Below are positions 15,671-23,540 of a DNA stretch of 64,000 nucleotides, one piece after another. The stretch is from Rhizobium leguminosarum bv. trifolii WSM2297 (lineage in GTDB: Bacteria > Pseudomonadota > Alphaproteobacteria > Rhizobiales > Rhizobiaceae). How positions within the stretch are numbered: the stretch's first letter is position 1; each line of letters begins with the position of its first letter. The notes below the pieces were generated by a model that saw only the letters and a program-made list of their open reading frames with translations, did no database searches and was not told the origin of the DNA. Location of the stretch: NCBI RefSeq assembly GCF_000271845.1, contig NZ_JH719395.1, positions 1,544,046 to 1,608,045 on the forward strand, written 5' to 3'. The translations under genes and the position numbers were made by a program.

Positions 15671-16591
15671 TTACGATTTCCGGATTCCCGGCAGTTTGGA
15701 AATCTCAGCGGCAAGAAAGTCGACGAGCAGCCGAACGCGGGCAATGGCTGCACGCTCCGGAACGATCAGCAGGCTCACCGGCACCGGCGAAGGCCGATAG
15801 TCGCCAAGCACGACCTCGAGCCGGCCGTCGTCCAGAAGATCGTGAATCAGCCAGAGATGGGTAGGGCCAATGCCGCGTCCGGCGGCAAGGGCTTCGCGCG
15901 CCGCGAGCCCGTGATCGACTCGCAGCCGACCGCTGACAGGGACCATCAGGCTGGTGCCATCGGGGGAGGAAAGAAGGAGCTGATTGCTGCCTGCGACGTT
16001 GGACATCACGACGGTTTCGTAGCGTGACAGATCGGCCGGGCGCTCCGGCCGCCCGATGGCGGACAAATAAGCCGGAGCGCCGACCAGCAGCCGCTGGCTC
16101 TCTCCGAGCGCATGAAGTTTCATTGTGCTGTCGGCGAGAGGTCCAAGACGGAGCGCCACGTCAACGCCTTCGCGCACCAGGTCGATACGCTCGTCCGTCA
16201 GGTTGAGGTCGACGCGGATGTCCGGATGCCTGTCCTGAAAGTCGAAGATCATCCGCGTGACATGCATGACGCCAAGCGCTGCCGTACAGGAAAGGCGAAC
16301 TGCGCCGGCGGGGGCCTGACGCGCATCTCTGGCTTCTTCAGCAGCCTGTTCGACCAGGCGCAATATCTGAAGGCAGTTGGTATAATAGCGACTGCCTTCC
16401 TCGGTTAAGGTGACGCGTCGTGTGGTGCGGCTGAGAAGCGGCACGCCGACAGCCTCCTCAAGTTCGGTGAGGTGCCGCGTCACGGTGGATTGGCCGACAC
16501 CCAGCTCCCTTGCGACCATCGACAGGTTGCCGCGCTCGGCGACGCGAACAAAGGTGCGCATTCTGTCAAATGACAGGCCCGCCTTATCCAT
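15671..16591 (-). CDS. LysR-family transcriptional regulator
   Basis: A 306-residue LysR regulator. The N-terminal winged helix reads FVRVAERGNLSMVARELGVG then QSTVTRHLTELEEAVGVPLL, followed by SRTTRRVTLTEEG. The remainder is the periplasmic-binding-protein-like effector domain starting around GAVRLSCTAALGVMHVTRM. It resembles the CrgA/QseD-like group often linked to oxidoreductases. It converges with the nmrA gene; the targets may include nmrA, but there is no shared divergent promoter, so this is weak. Confidence 0.9.
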   Translation of the reverse strand: MDKAGLSFDRMRTFVRVAERGNLSMVARELGVGQSTVTRHLTELEEAVGVPLLSRTTRRVTLTEEGSRYYTNCLQILRLVEQAAEEARDARQAPAGAVRLSCTAALGVMHVTRMIFDFQDRHPDIRVDLNLTDERIDLVREGVDVALRLGPLADSTMKLHALGESQRLLVGAPAYLSAIGRPERPADLSRYETVVMSNVAGSNQLLLSSPDGTSLMVPVSGRLRVDHGLAAREALAAGRGIGPTHLWLIHDLLDDGRLEVVLGDYRPSPVPVSLLIVPERAAIARVRLLVDFLAAEISKLPGIRKS

Positions 16592-16702
16592 TTTTCAGCA
16601 CAGTGGTTGTCATCCGGTCCTTATACGGAATAATCCTGACTGCGCCCAGTGCAGGCCTCCGCAAGGCTCGGCTCCACGTCTATTGTCGTGGCACGCACCA
16701 AA

Positions 16703-17740
16703 TTACCGCGTCGAACCGCGCGCAATAATGGTAAAGCCCAAGTCGGCCTTGTCGTCATCAGGCGGCTCGTCGCGGACGGCGCGCAGCAGCATGTCGGCGA
16801 CGCGGTAGCCGATCTCGTAGCGCGGAATGTGCACCGTCGTCAGCGACGGCTCGGTGAAGGCCGAGAATTCCAGATCGTTAAAGCCGCAGATGCCGACATC
16901 CTGCGGCACGCGGACGCCGCGCTCCTTGCATTCGATCAGCACGCCGAGCGCCATCTCGTCGCTCTGGGCAAAGACGGCATCGAGATCGGGTACGCGCTGC
17001 AACAGGAGCGAAAACAGCTCCCTGCCGAGGCCGGTGCGGCTTGCCGCATCGCCGCCGATGATGAGATCGGGGTTGAAACACCCGGCTTCCCGCATCGCCG
17101 CCTCATAGCCTTCGATGCGGCGGCGCGAGCGGACATCGGCGCCGCGGCCCATGAAAGCGATCTTCCTATAGCCCCTCGACAACAGGAAACGGGTGGGTTC
17201 GGCGCCAGCCGTATAATGATCGAGGCCGACGACCAGCGTTTGCGGCTCCTGGCTGAGATCGGCAACATGGGCGATGGGACAGGCCGCACCTTCGATCAGC
17301 GGCAAAAGATTATGATAGGATTCGGCGCCGGCGATGATGACGCCCGCCGGTTTCTGCGTCAGGAAAGATTTCAGCAGCCCCGCCTCGCCCTCGGCATGGC
17401 GCAGCGTATTCGAATATTGCAGGGTGAATTCGGTGTCGCGGAAGCGATCCTCGATCCCGATCATCAGGTCGGTGAAACCGTACTGGTGCAAGGCGGGCGT
17501 GATGACGCCGATGACGCCGTTGTGGCGGCCGGCCAGCGCCCGGGCGGCAAGATTGGGAATATAGCCCATCTCGTCGACCGTGCGCAGAATAACCTCGCGC
17601 AGATCGTCCGAAACGATCCCGGGATTGCGAAGCGCGCGCGAAATGGTGATGGGGCTGACACCCACCTTCTTCGCCACATCGGTCAATTTCACTTGCGCGC
17701 CCCGCCTGGCGGTCCGCCCCGGCCCCACTGACTTGTTCAT
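16703..17740 (-). CDS. LacI-family transcriptional regulator (GntR-like)
   Basis: A 345-residue repressor with the LacI helix-turn-helix VKLTDVAKKVGVSPITISRA near residues 17-36 and hinge sequence IPNLAARALAG, then a sugar-binding domain (HNGVIGVITPAL onward; LDAVFAQSDEMALGVL; VGICGFNDLEFSAF). The FNDLEF/ITISRAL features resemble gluconate-type repressors. GAGGAACA precedes the ATG at 17740. It is divergent from degP but separated by 400 bases, and no sugar genes lie in the window, so its regulon is elsewhere. Its 3' end is partly duplicated at 14394. Confidence 0.9.
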   Translation of the reverse strand: MNKSVGPGRTARRGAQVKLTDVAKKVGVSPITISRALRNPGIVSDDLREVILRTVDEMGYIPNLAARALAGRHNGVIGVITPALHQYGFTDLMIGIEDRFRDTEFTLQYSNTLRHAEGEAGLLKSFLTQKPAGVIIAGAESYHNLLPLIEGAACPIAHVADLSQEPQTLVVGLDHYTAGAEPTRFLLSRGYRKIAFMGRGADVRSRRRIEGYEAAMREAGCFNPDLIIGGDAASRTGLGRELFSLLLQRVPDLDAVFAQSDEMALGVLIECKERGVRVPQDVGICGFNDLEFSAFTEPSLTTVHIPRYEIGYRVADMLLRAVRDEPPDDDKADLGFTIIARGSTR

Positions 17741-18140
17741 TGTTCCTCAAATGCTGCCCGCGAGACTCACCAACCCTCGATTCGCGGCCTTTGCTTTCTG
17801 AAGAATAAATAATTTAGAGTCTACTAACGTTTTAAATTAGCAACAGAATCCACGAATAAATTGTGGGAAGAGCCGCTCGATCGTATCGCGGGAAATACGA
17901 GCGGGCGGTGTTCCAGTCATGTCTTACAAATCGGCAATATAAACATGATCAATATTTAATTTGTAAATCCACCGGCCGCGATCATATGAATCCCGAGCGC
18001 GAATTCTTGCATTCGCCCGGTCGCCACCCCACGACTGCGCTGCGATGAGATGAATTGGCGCCGAACGCCATCCGACGCCAGGTCCCAAGACATGGAACCC
18101 CGACGCCATCACACAACGCTCTCGCAAGGGACCATGCCCC
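17741..18140. promoter_or_regulatory. Divergent lacI-degP intergenic region
   Basis: Four hundred bases, AT-rich in 17800-17870 and 17930-17970, presumably holding both promoters. A short inverted repeat CGTAT-8-ATACG lies near 17884-17901. No convincing sigma-70 or heat-shock promoter was recognised and no gene is evident. Confidence 0.4.
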
Positions 18141-19655
18141 ATGTCACACATCCCACATATCCTCCGCAAGCATCGCGCCGCAGCCCTCATCGGGGCTGCC
18201 ATCATCGCCGGCGCGGCATGCCTGCCCTTCACCATCGACGCCTCGAACGCCTCTGCCGCACCGGCCGATGCCGGCGGCGTTCTCGCAGCCAGCGGCTCCT
18301 TCGCCTCGATCGTCGATGCCGACAAGCCTGCCGTCGTCACCATCACCACCACGATGAAGGCGACCGATGTCAGCGCGGACCAACAGGATTCGCCGATGGA
18401 CGAGCAGTTCCGCCAGTTCTTCGAGGATCAGGGGATCCCGCTGCCGCGCCAGGCGCCGAAAAGCCGGCCTTCGCAGCAGGCCATGGCGCTGGGTTCCGGC
18501 TTCATCATCAGCCCGGACGGCGTCATCGTCACCAACAACCATGTCATCGACAAGGCCGTCGACATCAAGGTGACGCTCGATGACGGCACGGAACTGCCGG
18601 CCAAGCTGCTCGGCACCGACCCGAAATCCGATGTCGCCGTCTTAAAGATCGAGGCGCCCAAGCCGCTGCAGACCATTGCCTGGGGTGATTCCGATAAATT
18701 GAAGCTCGGCGACCAGATCCTGGCGATCGGCAATCCCTTCGGCATCGGCACCACGGTGACGGCGGGCATCGTCTCGGCGCGCGGCCGCGACCTGCACAGC
18801 GGGCCCTATGACGATTTCATCCAGATCGACGCGCCGATCAACCATGGTAACTCAGGCGGGCCGCTGGTCGACCGCAGCGGCAATGTCGTCGGCATCAACA
18901 CCGCGATCTATTCGCCGAACGGCGGCAGTGTCGGCGTCGGCTTCGCCATTCCGTCCGACGAGGCGAAGGATATCGTCGCCAAGCTGCAGAAGGACGGCTC
19001 GATCGATCACGGCTATCTCGGCGTACAGATCCAGCCGGTGACGAAAGACGTCGCCGATGCCGTCGGCCTCGACAAGTCAGGCGGCGCACTGGTTGCCGCC
19101 GTCACCGCCGATACGCCGGCGGCCCATGCCGGCGTGAAGCCGGGCGATATCATCACGTCGGTCGGCGGCGAGACCGTCAAGACGCCGAAGGACCTGTCGC
19201 GGCTGGTCGCCGATCTTTCGCCGGGCGCCAAAAAATCCCTTGGCATCTGGCGCGAAGGCAAGGTGATCGATCTCAATGTCACCGTCGGCGGCAATGAGGA
19301 CGGCCAGAAACAAGCCGCCGCCGAAAGCCCGGACAACAAGGGCTGGAGCAGCGGTCAGCCGAGCCTCGGCCTCGGCCTTGCCGAGCTGACGCCCGACATG
19401 CGCCAGCAGCTCGACCTGCCACGCTCGGTCAGCGGCGCGGTGGTCGCCAGCGTCGATCCCGACAAGTCGGCCGCGGCCGCCGGCATTCAGGCGGGCGATG
19501 TCATCGTCTCGGTCAACGATCGGCCGGTCCACAACAGCCGCGACGCCAAGACGGCGATTGCCGAGGCCGGTAAATCAGGCCGCAAGTCGGTGCTGCTGCT
19601 CGTCGAACGCGACGGTAGTAAAACCTTCGTCGCAGTGCCCTTTACCGCGGCCTGA
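18141..19655 (+). CDS. degP: DegP/HtrA-type periplasmic serine protease
   Basis: Do-family periplasmic protease and chaperone for misfolded envelope proteins, 504 residues. A signal anchor is visible at residues 10-35 (AAALIGAAIIAGAACLPF). The catalytic triad is His134 (TNNHVID), Asp164 (SDVAVLKI) and Ser238 (GNSGGPL). Two PDZ domains follow, starting around residues 275 (LGVQIQPVTKDVADAVGL) and 400 (LGLGLAELTPDMRQQL). AGGGACC precedes the ATG. The last 42 bases are duplicated directly downstream. Rhizobia carry several DegP paralogues; which one this is cannot be said. Confidence 0.92.
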   Translation: MSHIPHILRKHRAAALIGAAIIAGAACLPFTIDASNASAAPADAGGVLAASGSFASIVDADKPAVVTITTTMKATDVSADQQDSPMDEQFRQFFEDQGIPLPRQAPKSRPSQQAMALGSGFIISPDGVIVTNNHVIDKAVDIKVTLDDGTELPAKLLGTDPKSDVAVLKIEAPKPLQTIAWGDSDKLKLGDQILAIGNPFGIGTTVTAGIVSARGRDLHSGPYDDFIQIDAPINHGNSGGPLVDRSGNVVGINTAIYSPNGGSVGVGFAIPSDEAKDIVAKLQKDGSIDHGYLGVQIQPVTKDVADAVGLDKSGGALVAAVTADTPAAHAGVKPGDIITSVGGETVKTPKDLSRLVADLSPGAKKSLGIWREGKVIDLNVTVGGNEDGQKQAAAESPDNKGWSSGQPSLGLGLAELTPDMRQQLDLPRSVSGAVVASVDPDKSAAAAGIQAGDVIVSVNDRPVHNSRDAKTAIAEAGKSGRKSVLLLVERDGSKTFVAVPFTAA

Positions 19656-19709
19656 ACGGCCGCGCCTGGTAACAAAACCTTCGTCGCAGTGCCCTTTGCC
19701 GCGGCCTGA
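19614..19709. repeat. Tandem duplication of the degP 3' end
   Basis: The final 42 bases of degP (19614-19655) recur at 19668-19709 with three mismatches, including the stop codon, after a 12-base spacer. The second copy is not translated as part of degP. Confidence 0.92.
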
Positions 19710-19733
19710 CGATCGCCTGAACTCGCCGCAGAA

Positions 19734-19762
19734 CGAAAAGCCTGCTTGAAGCGGGCTTTTCG
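19734..19762 (+). terminator. Intrinsic terminator after degP
   Basis: Stem CGAAAAGCCTGC / GCGGGCTTTTCG around loop TTGAA with one mismatch, T-rich on the plus strand. It lies about 80 bases after the degP stop, beyond the duplicated 3' end. Confidence 0.8.
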
Positions 19763-20071
19763 CTTAAAACCGCCGGTGTGGCCGCTGCGGTTTATCGCAT
19801 CGGATTGGCGACGCCCTTTTCCCCCTCACCGCACTTCCTCGCCGGCCGCCATTGATAACGCCGCGGCGGGACCCATTTTTAGAGGCAGGAGATACGCATC
19901 ATGCGGTTCAACGGTGAAGCGACCGCCAAAGAGCCATCGGCACTGAGTGAAAGCGGGCTCCCATAGATCACCGGAGAGACGGATCGCCCATCTGCCGCAC
20001 GGTTTGCGCCTGGCCGATGGGCCTGCGCCGGGGTTTCGCAGATGGCAGGCGCTCACCAAAGGATCAGCAAA

Positions 20072-20335
20072 ATGGCACTTACCTTTCCCAACAGAAGCCG
20101 CAGTTTCGACGAGGCGAGAAAAGGTGTCCGCTTTATCGGTTATGATGGTATGTTCGAGGTTCGATTTCTGGTCGAAGAAGCAGCACTTGGCAGTGCGATC
20201 AAGCAGGGTTCTTCCGAGGCCGCATACCTCAATGCCTTCGATGCCGCGCGTTCTTCGATTCAGGAGGCCGCATCGAGAGCTTATCAGCATCGGCGCGGTA
20301 ACAACTTGACGCTCAAGGCCGAAGACTTTCGCTGA
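20072..20335 (+). CDS. DUF1488-family small protein
   Basis: An 87-residue protein starting MALTFPNRSRSFDEARKGVR, a signature of the DUF1488 family found widely in rhizobia, followed by FIGYDGMFEVRFLVEEAAL and an alpha-helical tail. The start at 20072 has AAAGGATC upstream and matches the family N-terminus; the frame extends 30 bases further. No biochemical role is known. First of a run of small genes on the plus strand; the preceding region 19763-20071 shows nothing recognisable. Confidence 0.8.
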   Translation: MALTFPNRSRSFDEARKGVRFIGYDGMFEVRFLVEEAALGSAIKQGSSEAAYLNAFDAARSSIQEAASRAYQHRRGNNLTLKAEDFR

Positions 20336-20403
20336 TCGCTGGAATGCGGCGAGCAGAGACGGCCATCGTCCTGCTGCTGCCGGATGAGACAGGGGGAAAG
20401 CAT

Positions 20404-20724
20404 ATGGGTTCCACACGATACCGCCCGAAAGACCTGAAGCTCGCCCGTTGCCATATCGTCGAGGCCGCGCACCGCATTACCCATCAGGAAATGATCATCA
20501 GGACACTCGAGCTCAAAGGCAGCCCGGCAGGACCGGCCTACGCGCTACTGGACAGGCTCTACGACAATCAAAGAAGGAAACTCGACCGCCTGAAGCTGAT
20601 CGAAGCGATGCTCAGCGAAACCATTGTGTTCACCGGCCTCCAGCCCCGCCATCCCTGCGGCAAGACCACCACGCATCTGCGCCTCGTTGCGGTAAACGGC
20701 GGGAACCCGGATCGCTTGCCTTAA
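20404..20724 (+). CDS. Hypothetical protein, helical, 106 residues
   Basis: Not recognised. The protein begins MGSTRYRPKDLKLARCHIVE and is predicted mostly helical: VEAAHRITHQEMIIRTLEL, then a YALLDRLYDNQRRKLDRLKL amphipathic stretch that could form a coiled coil. It lies 68 bases after the DUF1488 gene and may be cotranscribed. A GGGGGAAAG stretch precedes the ATG at 20404; an in-frame start 60 bases upstream is possible. Confidence 0.6.
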   Translation: MGSTRYRPKDLKLARCHIVEAAHRITHQEMIIRTLELKGSPAGPAYALLDRLYDNQRRKLDRLKLIEAMLSETIVFTGLQPRHPCGKTTTHLRLVAVNGGNPDRLP

Positions 20725-20801
20725 TCTGGAAAGCGAACTCCAAGCCGGCGCGACGATATTTCGGTCTCGCCGATTGGCATGGTATCGGCGAGGCAAGTGG
20801 T

Positions 20802-20954
20802 CTAAGGTGCAGGCTTCTGACTTGCCGCGCCGTATTCCTCGATTTGCAGGGCGGCGTCGCTGCACCATATATGGAACTCCAGATAGACACGGCTAAGCGC
20901 TGTCCGATACCAGCCTTCCCATAGGGGCGCGGATTGCTTGATGCATTTTACCAA
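20802..20954 (-). CDS. Possible small protein or gene fragment (no ATG start)
   Basis: A minus-strand frame of 50 residues ending LEFHIWCSDAALQIEEYG and a short tail has protein-like composition (aromatic and acidic residues, no low-complexity GC translation). It opens only with TTG at 20954 and lacks a clear ribosome site. It could be the surviving 3' end of a decayed gene or a genuine small gene. The rest of the 288-base gap 20725-21012 shows nothing else. Confidence 0.3.
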   Translation of the reverse strand: MVKCIKQSAPLWEGWYRTALSRVYLEFHIWCSDAALQIEEYGAASQKPAP

Positions 20955-21012
20955 CGCGGCTGCCGAACCGGCATTGCGCGTTTAATGGGACGCGACACCC
21001 AAAGGGATTATA

Positions 21013-21249
21013 ATGAACCAGGCACCTCAGAATGAAGCGCTTTTCAACATCACCGGACACTTCGTCGGGGAGTTGAAGGCCGTTCTTCACAGCGAGAGCA
21101 TCGTCGAAGGCGCCGACTACGAAAACAGCGCCTTCGACGAAAAACGAAGGGCCGAAGGACTTCACCTGTTGCGCTTCCACGAGACCGGCACCGCGGCGCA
21201 GGCAACGCAGATCTGGGAAAAACATACGACCGCCAGATCTCATCGGTAA
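21013..21249 (+). CDS. Hypothetical protein, 78 residues
   Basis: Not recognised. AAAGGGAT lies just before the ATG and the protein reads MNQAPQNEALFNITGHFVGE, then LKAVLHSESIVEGADYENSA and a basic tail. Codon use looks like real coding sequence and the spacing to neighbours fits a run of small stress-type genes. No membrane segment or signal peptide. Confidence 0.55.
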   Translation: MNQAPQNEALFNITGHFVGELKAVLHSESIVEGADYENSAFDEKRRAEGLHLLRFHETGTAAQATQIWEKHTTARSHR

Positions 21250-21402
21250 CAGGGAACGAAGCCAATTCGGGCTGACGTTGACGTGATGCGGCTCTCCTCG
21301 ATGAGGATGCCGCTCGAAAACCGCTGACACATTTCGGCATCAAGCTGGCGCGTCCCGACAGGGCGCGACATTCAGCTCAACATTTCCATGAAAGGAAAAA
21401 TC

Positions 21403-21570
21403 ATGACCAATGACAAACCGAAGAAGGCCGCCGGCACCGACGGACCCTATGATGTGATCTACTTCGCCAAGAAACACCGCATTTCCAACGAGGATGCCAA
21501 GGTCATCATCGAAAAATATGGTGCCAATCGCAAAGAGGCAGACAAGGCCGGCCGCCGCATCAGCGCCTGA
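21403..21570 (+). CDS. DUF3606-family small protein
   Basis: A 55-residue protein (MTNDKPKKAAGTDGPYDVIY, then FAKKHRISNEDAKVIIEKYG and NRKEADKAGRR). The YFAKKHxIsxedakxIi core is characteristic of DUF3606, a small alphaproteobacterial family of unknown function often found among general-stress genes. AAAGGAAAAATC precedes the ATG at 21403. A GGAAC motif with CGTT 18 bases later stands at 21253-21279, one base wider than ideal for an EcfG promoter. Confidence 0.8.
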   Translation: MTNDKPKKAAGTDGPYDVIYFAKKHRISNEDAKVIIEKYGANRKEADKAGRRISA

Positions 21571-21700
21571 AGCAGGCATCTCGGCGGACGAATTAACCCT
21601 ACTGGCTTACCTTAATATCAGCATGCGCTTGAATAGATCGAGCCCTATGCCATCGTATCTTCAGGAAAACATTTTGGTTCCTGAAGCAGTTCGTCCCCTG

Positions 21701-21729
21701 GCCGGCCTCTTAGCGGAGAGGCCGGCTTT
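21701..21729 (+). terminator. Strong hairpin, possible terminator after DUF3606
   Basis: Perfect 10-base stem GCCGGCCTCT / AGAGGCCGGC with a six-base loop, followed by TTTC. A second small hairpin TCAGGAA-10-TTCCTGA precedes it at 21661-21684. The T-tail is short, so termination efficiency is uncertain. Confidence 0.55.
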
Positions 21730-21769
21730 CATGCAGAGGGACCGAGCAAGATCAAATGGAGGGTATGCG

Positions 21770-21976
21770 ATGAACAACGTCTTGGAATTTCGTGCCGAAT
21801 GCCCGCATGTCGAAACTCTTCCCGACTGCCGGGAAGCGCTTGAATCGGCCGTGATGAAGATCGTCGGTGAGGCGGTCGGCAAGGGCTATCAGCCGGCGGA
21901 AGCCGCGATGGTGATTGCCGATATCGCCGACGACTACATTCTCATGCTGTCGCGGCAGCCACGCCATCAGAGCTGA
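21770..21976 (+). CDS. Hypothetical protein, 68 residues
   Basis: Not recognised beyond resemblance to small rhizobial hypothetical proteins. GGAGGG stands before the ATG at 21770; the longer in-frame ORF lacks such a site and crosses the hairpin at 21701. The sequence MNNVLEFRAECPHVETLPDC is followed by a helical region, VMKIVGEAVGKGYQPAEAAM, and the acidic VIADIADDYILML. Possibly a small cytoplasmic helical protein. Confidence 0.6.
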   Translation: MNNVLEFRAECPHVETLPDCREALESAVMKIVGEAVGKGYQPAEAAMVIADIADDYILMLSRQPRHQS

Positions 21977-22014
21977 TGCCGAAAAAAGTGCGCGCCGTTT
22001 TCGGACAACATCAT
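21974..22014. repeat. REP-like element
   Basis: GATGCCGAAAAAAGTGCGCG followed by CCGTTTTCGGACAACATC forms an imperfect palindrome of the rhizobial type in which AAAGTGCG...CGGTTTTC is flanked by GATG/CATC. Related units are at 15613 and 48022. Confidence 0.6.
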
Positions 22015-22033
22015 GCTCCAGCTCGTTCATTGA

Positions 22034-22079
22034 GAACGGGATGATTTTAGGCCGGGTCGGCTTAAAATCATCCCGTTCA
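22034..22079. repeat. Inverted repeat with 20-base arms
   Basis: Left arm GAACGGGATGATTTTAGGCC and right arm GGCTTAAAATCATCCCGTTC are complementary apart from one G-T position, with a short loop GGGTC. A strong hairpin in either strand; likely one of the dispersed rhizobial palindromes. The rest of 22080-22314 shows no gene. Confidence 0.85.
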
Positions 22080-22314
22080 CTTGGGCTTTGCCCCGCCCGC
22101 GCCCCGCGCGGGCGAGCCGCAGGTGCACACTCTGGTGCAAGCCGCCTGCATCATCGCAGGGATTAAGTGGACCGCACAGCATCTGCAGGGGTAGCAGCAG
22201 TGGTACAGGAGACGAGACCTGCTGCACGGTCCGTCGGCCACAACGCCGGTACCTGTCGGAAGTTCCAGCGGAAACGGGGCTGAAAATCACCCGCCTACGG
22301 GCACATCTGCTGGA

Positions 22315-22339
22315 GGAACAAGCGATAATTGTTCCTGTT
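22315..22339 (+). promoter_or_regulatory. EcfG-type promoter, candidate for small RNA 1
   Basis: GGAAC at 22315-22319 and TGTT at 22336-22339, spaced by 16 bases, close to the alphaproteobacterial EcfG (general stress sigma factor) consensus GGAAC-N16/17-CGTT. It is followed within 100 bases by a terminator and no ORF. Confidence 0.45.
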
Positions 22340-22345
22340 ATATTC

Positions 22346-22432
22346 CAATCGCTAGACTGGTATGACTCTCCCCCAGCGAAAATGAAATCTCCATCATATT
22401 GCCAGCAAAAACCCCGCTAGAGCGGGGCTTTC
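22346..22432 (+). ncRNA. Predicted small RNA 1 (about 87 nt)
   Basis: Between an EcfG-type promoter and the hairpin CCCCGC-TAGA-GCGGGG followed by CTTTC. The 5' part can fold CGCT (22350-22353) with AGCG (22375-22378), exposing the pyrimidine run CTCTCCC, complementary to Shine-Dalgarno sequences. An A-rich linker follows. Layout matches small RNA 2 at 23051. Prediction only; the exact 5' end is estimated from the promoter. Confidence 0.45.
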
Positions 22433-22588
22433 AGCGAATGAAGCGGCGTAAGCATGTTATCGTTCACCTCGGAAGCCCGCCGACGGGATTTCTGTCCCTG
22501 GTCCTGGCGGGCATTGCTCACTCCGCTCAATCTTTAAATCATCGCCGTAACGCGGCGTGAAGGGCTCGGCTTGACGCGTCGTCGCCCG

Positions 22589-22774
22589 CTACCGCCACCG
22601 CGGCTGGCGCGGCGAAGCGTTGGCCTGGATCTCGTGGAGCGGCGCATGGGACCCGAGAAGTTTCTTCAGCTTCTTCTCCTCGGCCGGACCGATCCCGAAC
22701 TTGCGGCAATGTTCTGCAATATCATGCTCCCGCGGACCGGGAATGCGAACCTGGCGATTGTTCATGCTCTTCAT
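22589..22774 (-). CDS. Small basic hypothetical protein, 61 residues
   Basis: AGGAGGAAACAGTC precedes the ATG at 22774 and gives MKSMNNRQVRIPGPREHDIA, then EHCRKFGIGPAEEKKLKKLL and a terminal region rich in Arg and Pro. It resembles short conserved hypothetical proteins of rhizobia but no domain is recognised. On the minus strand, GGAAC at 22882-22886 with GACG on the plus strand at 22861-22864 gives GGAAC-N17-CGTC, a weak EcfG-like promoter. It lies between the two predicted small RNAs, on the opposite strand. Confidence 0.65.
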   Translation of the reverse strand: MKSMNNRQVRIPGPREHDIAEHCRKFGIGPAEEKKLKKLLGSHAPLHEIQANASPRQPRWR

Positions 22775-23018
22775 GACTGTTTCCTCCTGAAAGAAGAACC
22801 AGCACGATGCGGATTTGTTCGTTAGCAAAGTCTAAAATTTAAAGGGCTCGATTCACTCAGGACGCAAATAGAGCAGCGTCGGTTCCTGATCCGAGTCGAT
22901 CGGATTGCCGTACTGCTGGCGCGACCACCTGGCAGAGAAGGGTTGGCGCAGACATGGGCGCCCGGGCAGCGGAATGGCTGGTGCGACGAGCGGAATATCC
23001 TCAATACGACACTGTACC

Positions 23019-23044
23019 GGAACCTAACCGCTCCCTCATTCGTT
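23019..23044 (+). promoter_or_regulatory. EcfG-consensus promoter of small RNA 2
   Basis: GGAAC (23019-23023), 17 bases, CGTT (23041-23044): a full match to the alphaproteobacterial EcfG consensus. No ORF follows before a strong terminator 75 bases downstream. Confidence 0.65.
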
Positions 23045-23050
23045 ATATTA

Positions 23051-23123
23051 GCAGGAAAGCATGGGTGTTCCTCCTGTGCGATCCGTCTTTGTCAAACTGC
23101 CCCGCCCCGGCGGGGCTTTTTTT
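23051..23123 (+). ncRNA. Predicted small RNA 2 (about 73 nt) with anti-SD loop
   Basis: Starts about 7 bases after a consensus EcfG promoter and ends at an intrinsic terminator (stem GCCCCGC / GCGGGGC at 23099-23116 then seven T). The 5' part can form GCAGGA / TCCTG(T)GC, placing CCTCC near the loop, complementary to ribosome binding sites. No start codon with a useful ORF is present. The arrangement resembles stress-sigma-dependent small RNAs of alphaproteobacteria such as GsrN, which have C-rich loops; homology to any named family was not shown. Confidence 0.6.
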
Positions 23124-23178
23124 GGCTCCCGTGCCGCGGAAGCAAATGCAATGGTCAGCTTACAGCGAGCCTTTGCCT

Positions 23179-23529
23179 CTATTTTCCGACAAACCACCCG
23201 GCAGCAGACGCCCCAAATTTGGTGATGATGAAGGTGAGCGCGGAGGCCCCGATCCCGACGATCCCGAGCGCGCCCAGCCCCATAAGCTTCCACCGGCGGA
23301 CGTCATCCGTCACCGGCCGCATTTCCGAAATATCCTCCTGCACCGCGGAGACAGTGCCTTCGACCTTGCCAACGCGATCGACGAGCAGATCGAGCCGGCC
23401 ATGCATCTGCGACCGGCTGTTGTCGGATTTGATTTCCGATTGCCGGAAAGCATCCCTGAGATTGCGGACCTCTGCGAGCAGTTCCCCCATCTGCTGATGC
23501 AGCCGGGGGTCGAAGTCAGACGTGTTCAT
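23179..23529 (-). CDS. DUF1515-family phage-associated protein
   Basis: A 116-residue protein with an N-terminal coiled-coil-like region (HQQMGELLAEVRNLRDAFRQ; MHGRLDLLVDRVGKVEGTVS), the sequence MRPVTDDVRRWKLMGLGALG and a C-terminal hydrophobic span. This layout is that of DUF1515 proteins in rhizobial prophages, possibly a membrane-attached accessory to lysis or tail functions; the role is unproven. It is the last gene of the prophage remnant and follows the broken scaffold-like gene. Confidence 0.75.
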   Translation of the reverse strand: MNTSDFDPRLHQQMGELLAEVRNLRDAFRQSEIKSDNSRSQMHGRLDLLVDRVGKVEGTVSAVQEDISEMRPVTDDVRRWKLMGLGALGIVGIGASALTFIITKFGASAAGWFVGK

Positions 23530-23540
23530 GCTGGGTGCCT

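Noticed and set aside
21253..21279. EcfG promoter before the DUF3606 gene
   Set aside because: GGAAC and CGTT are present but spaced by 18 bases, outside the 16-17 usually seen; mentioned with the gene but not called.
22088..22420. 110-codon ORF across the small RNA 1 region
   Set aside because: Pro/Arg/Ser-rich translation, no ribosome site, overlaps hairpins and the terminator.
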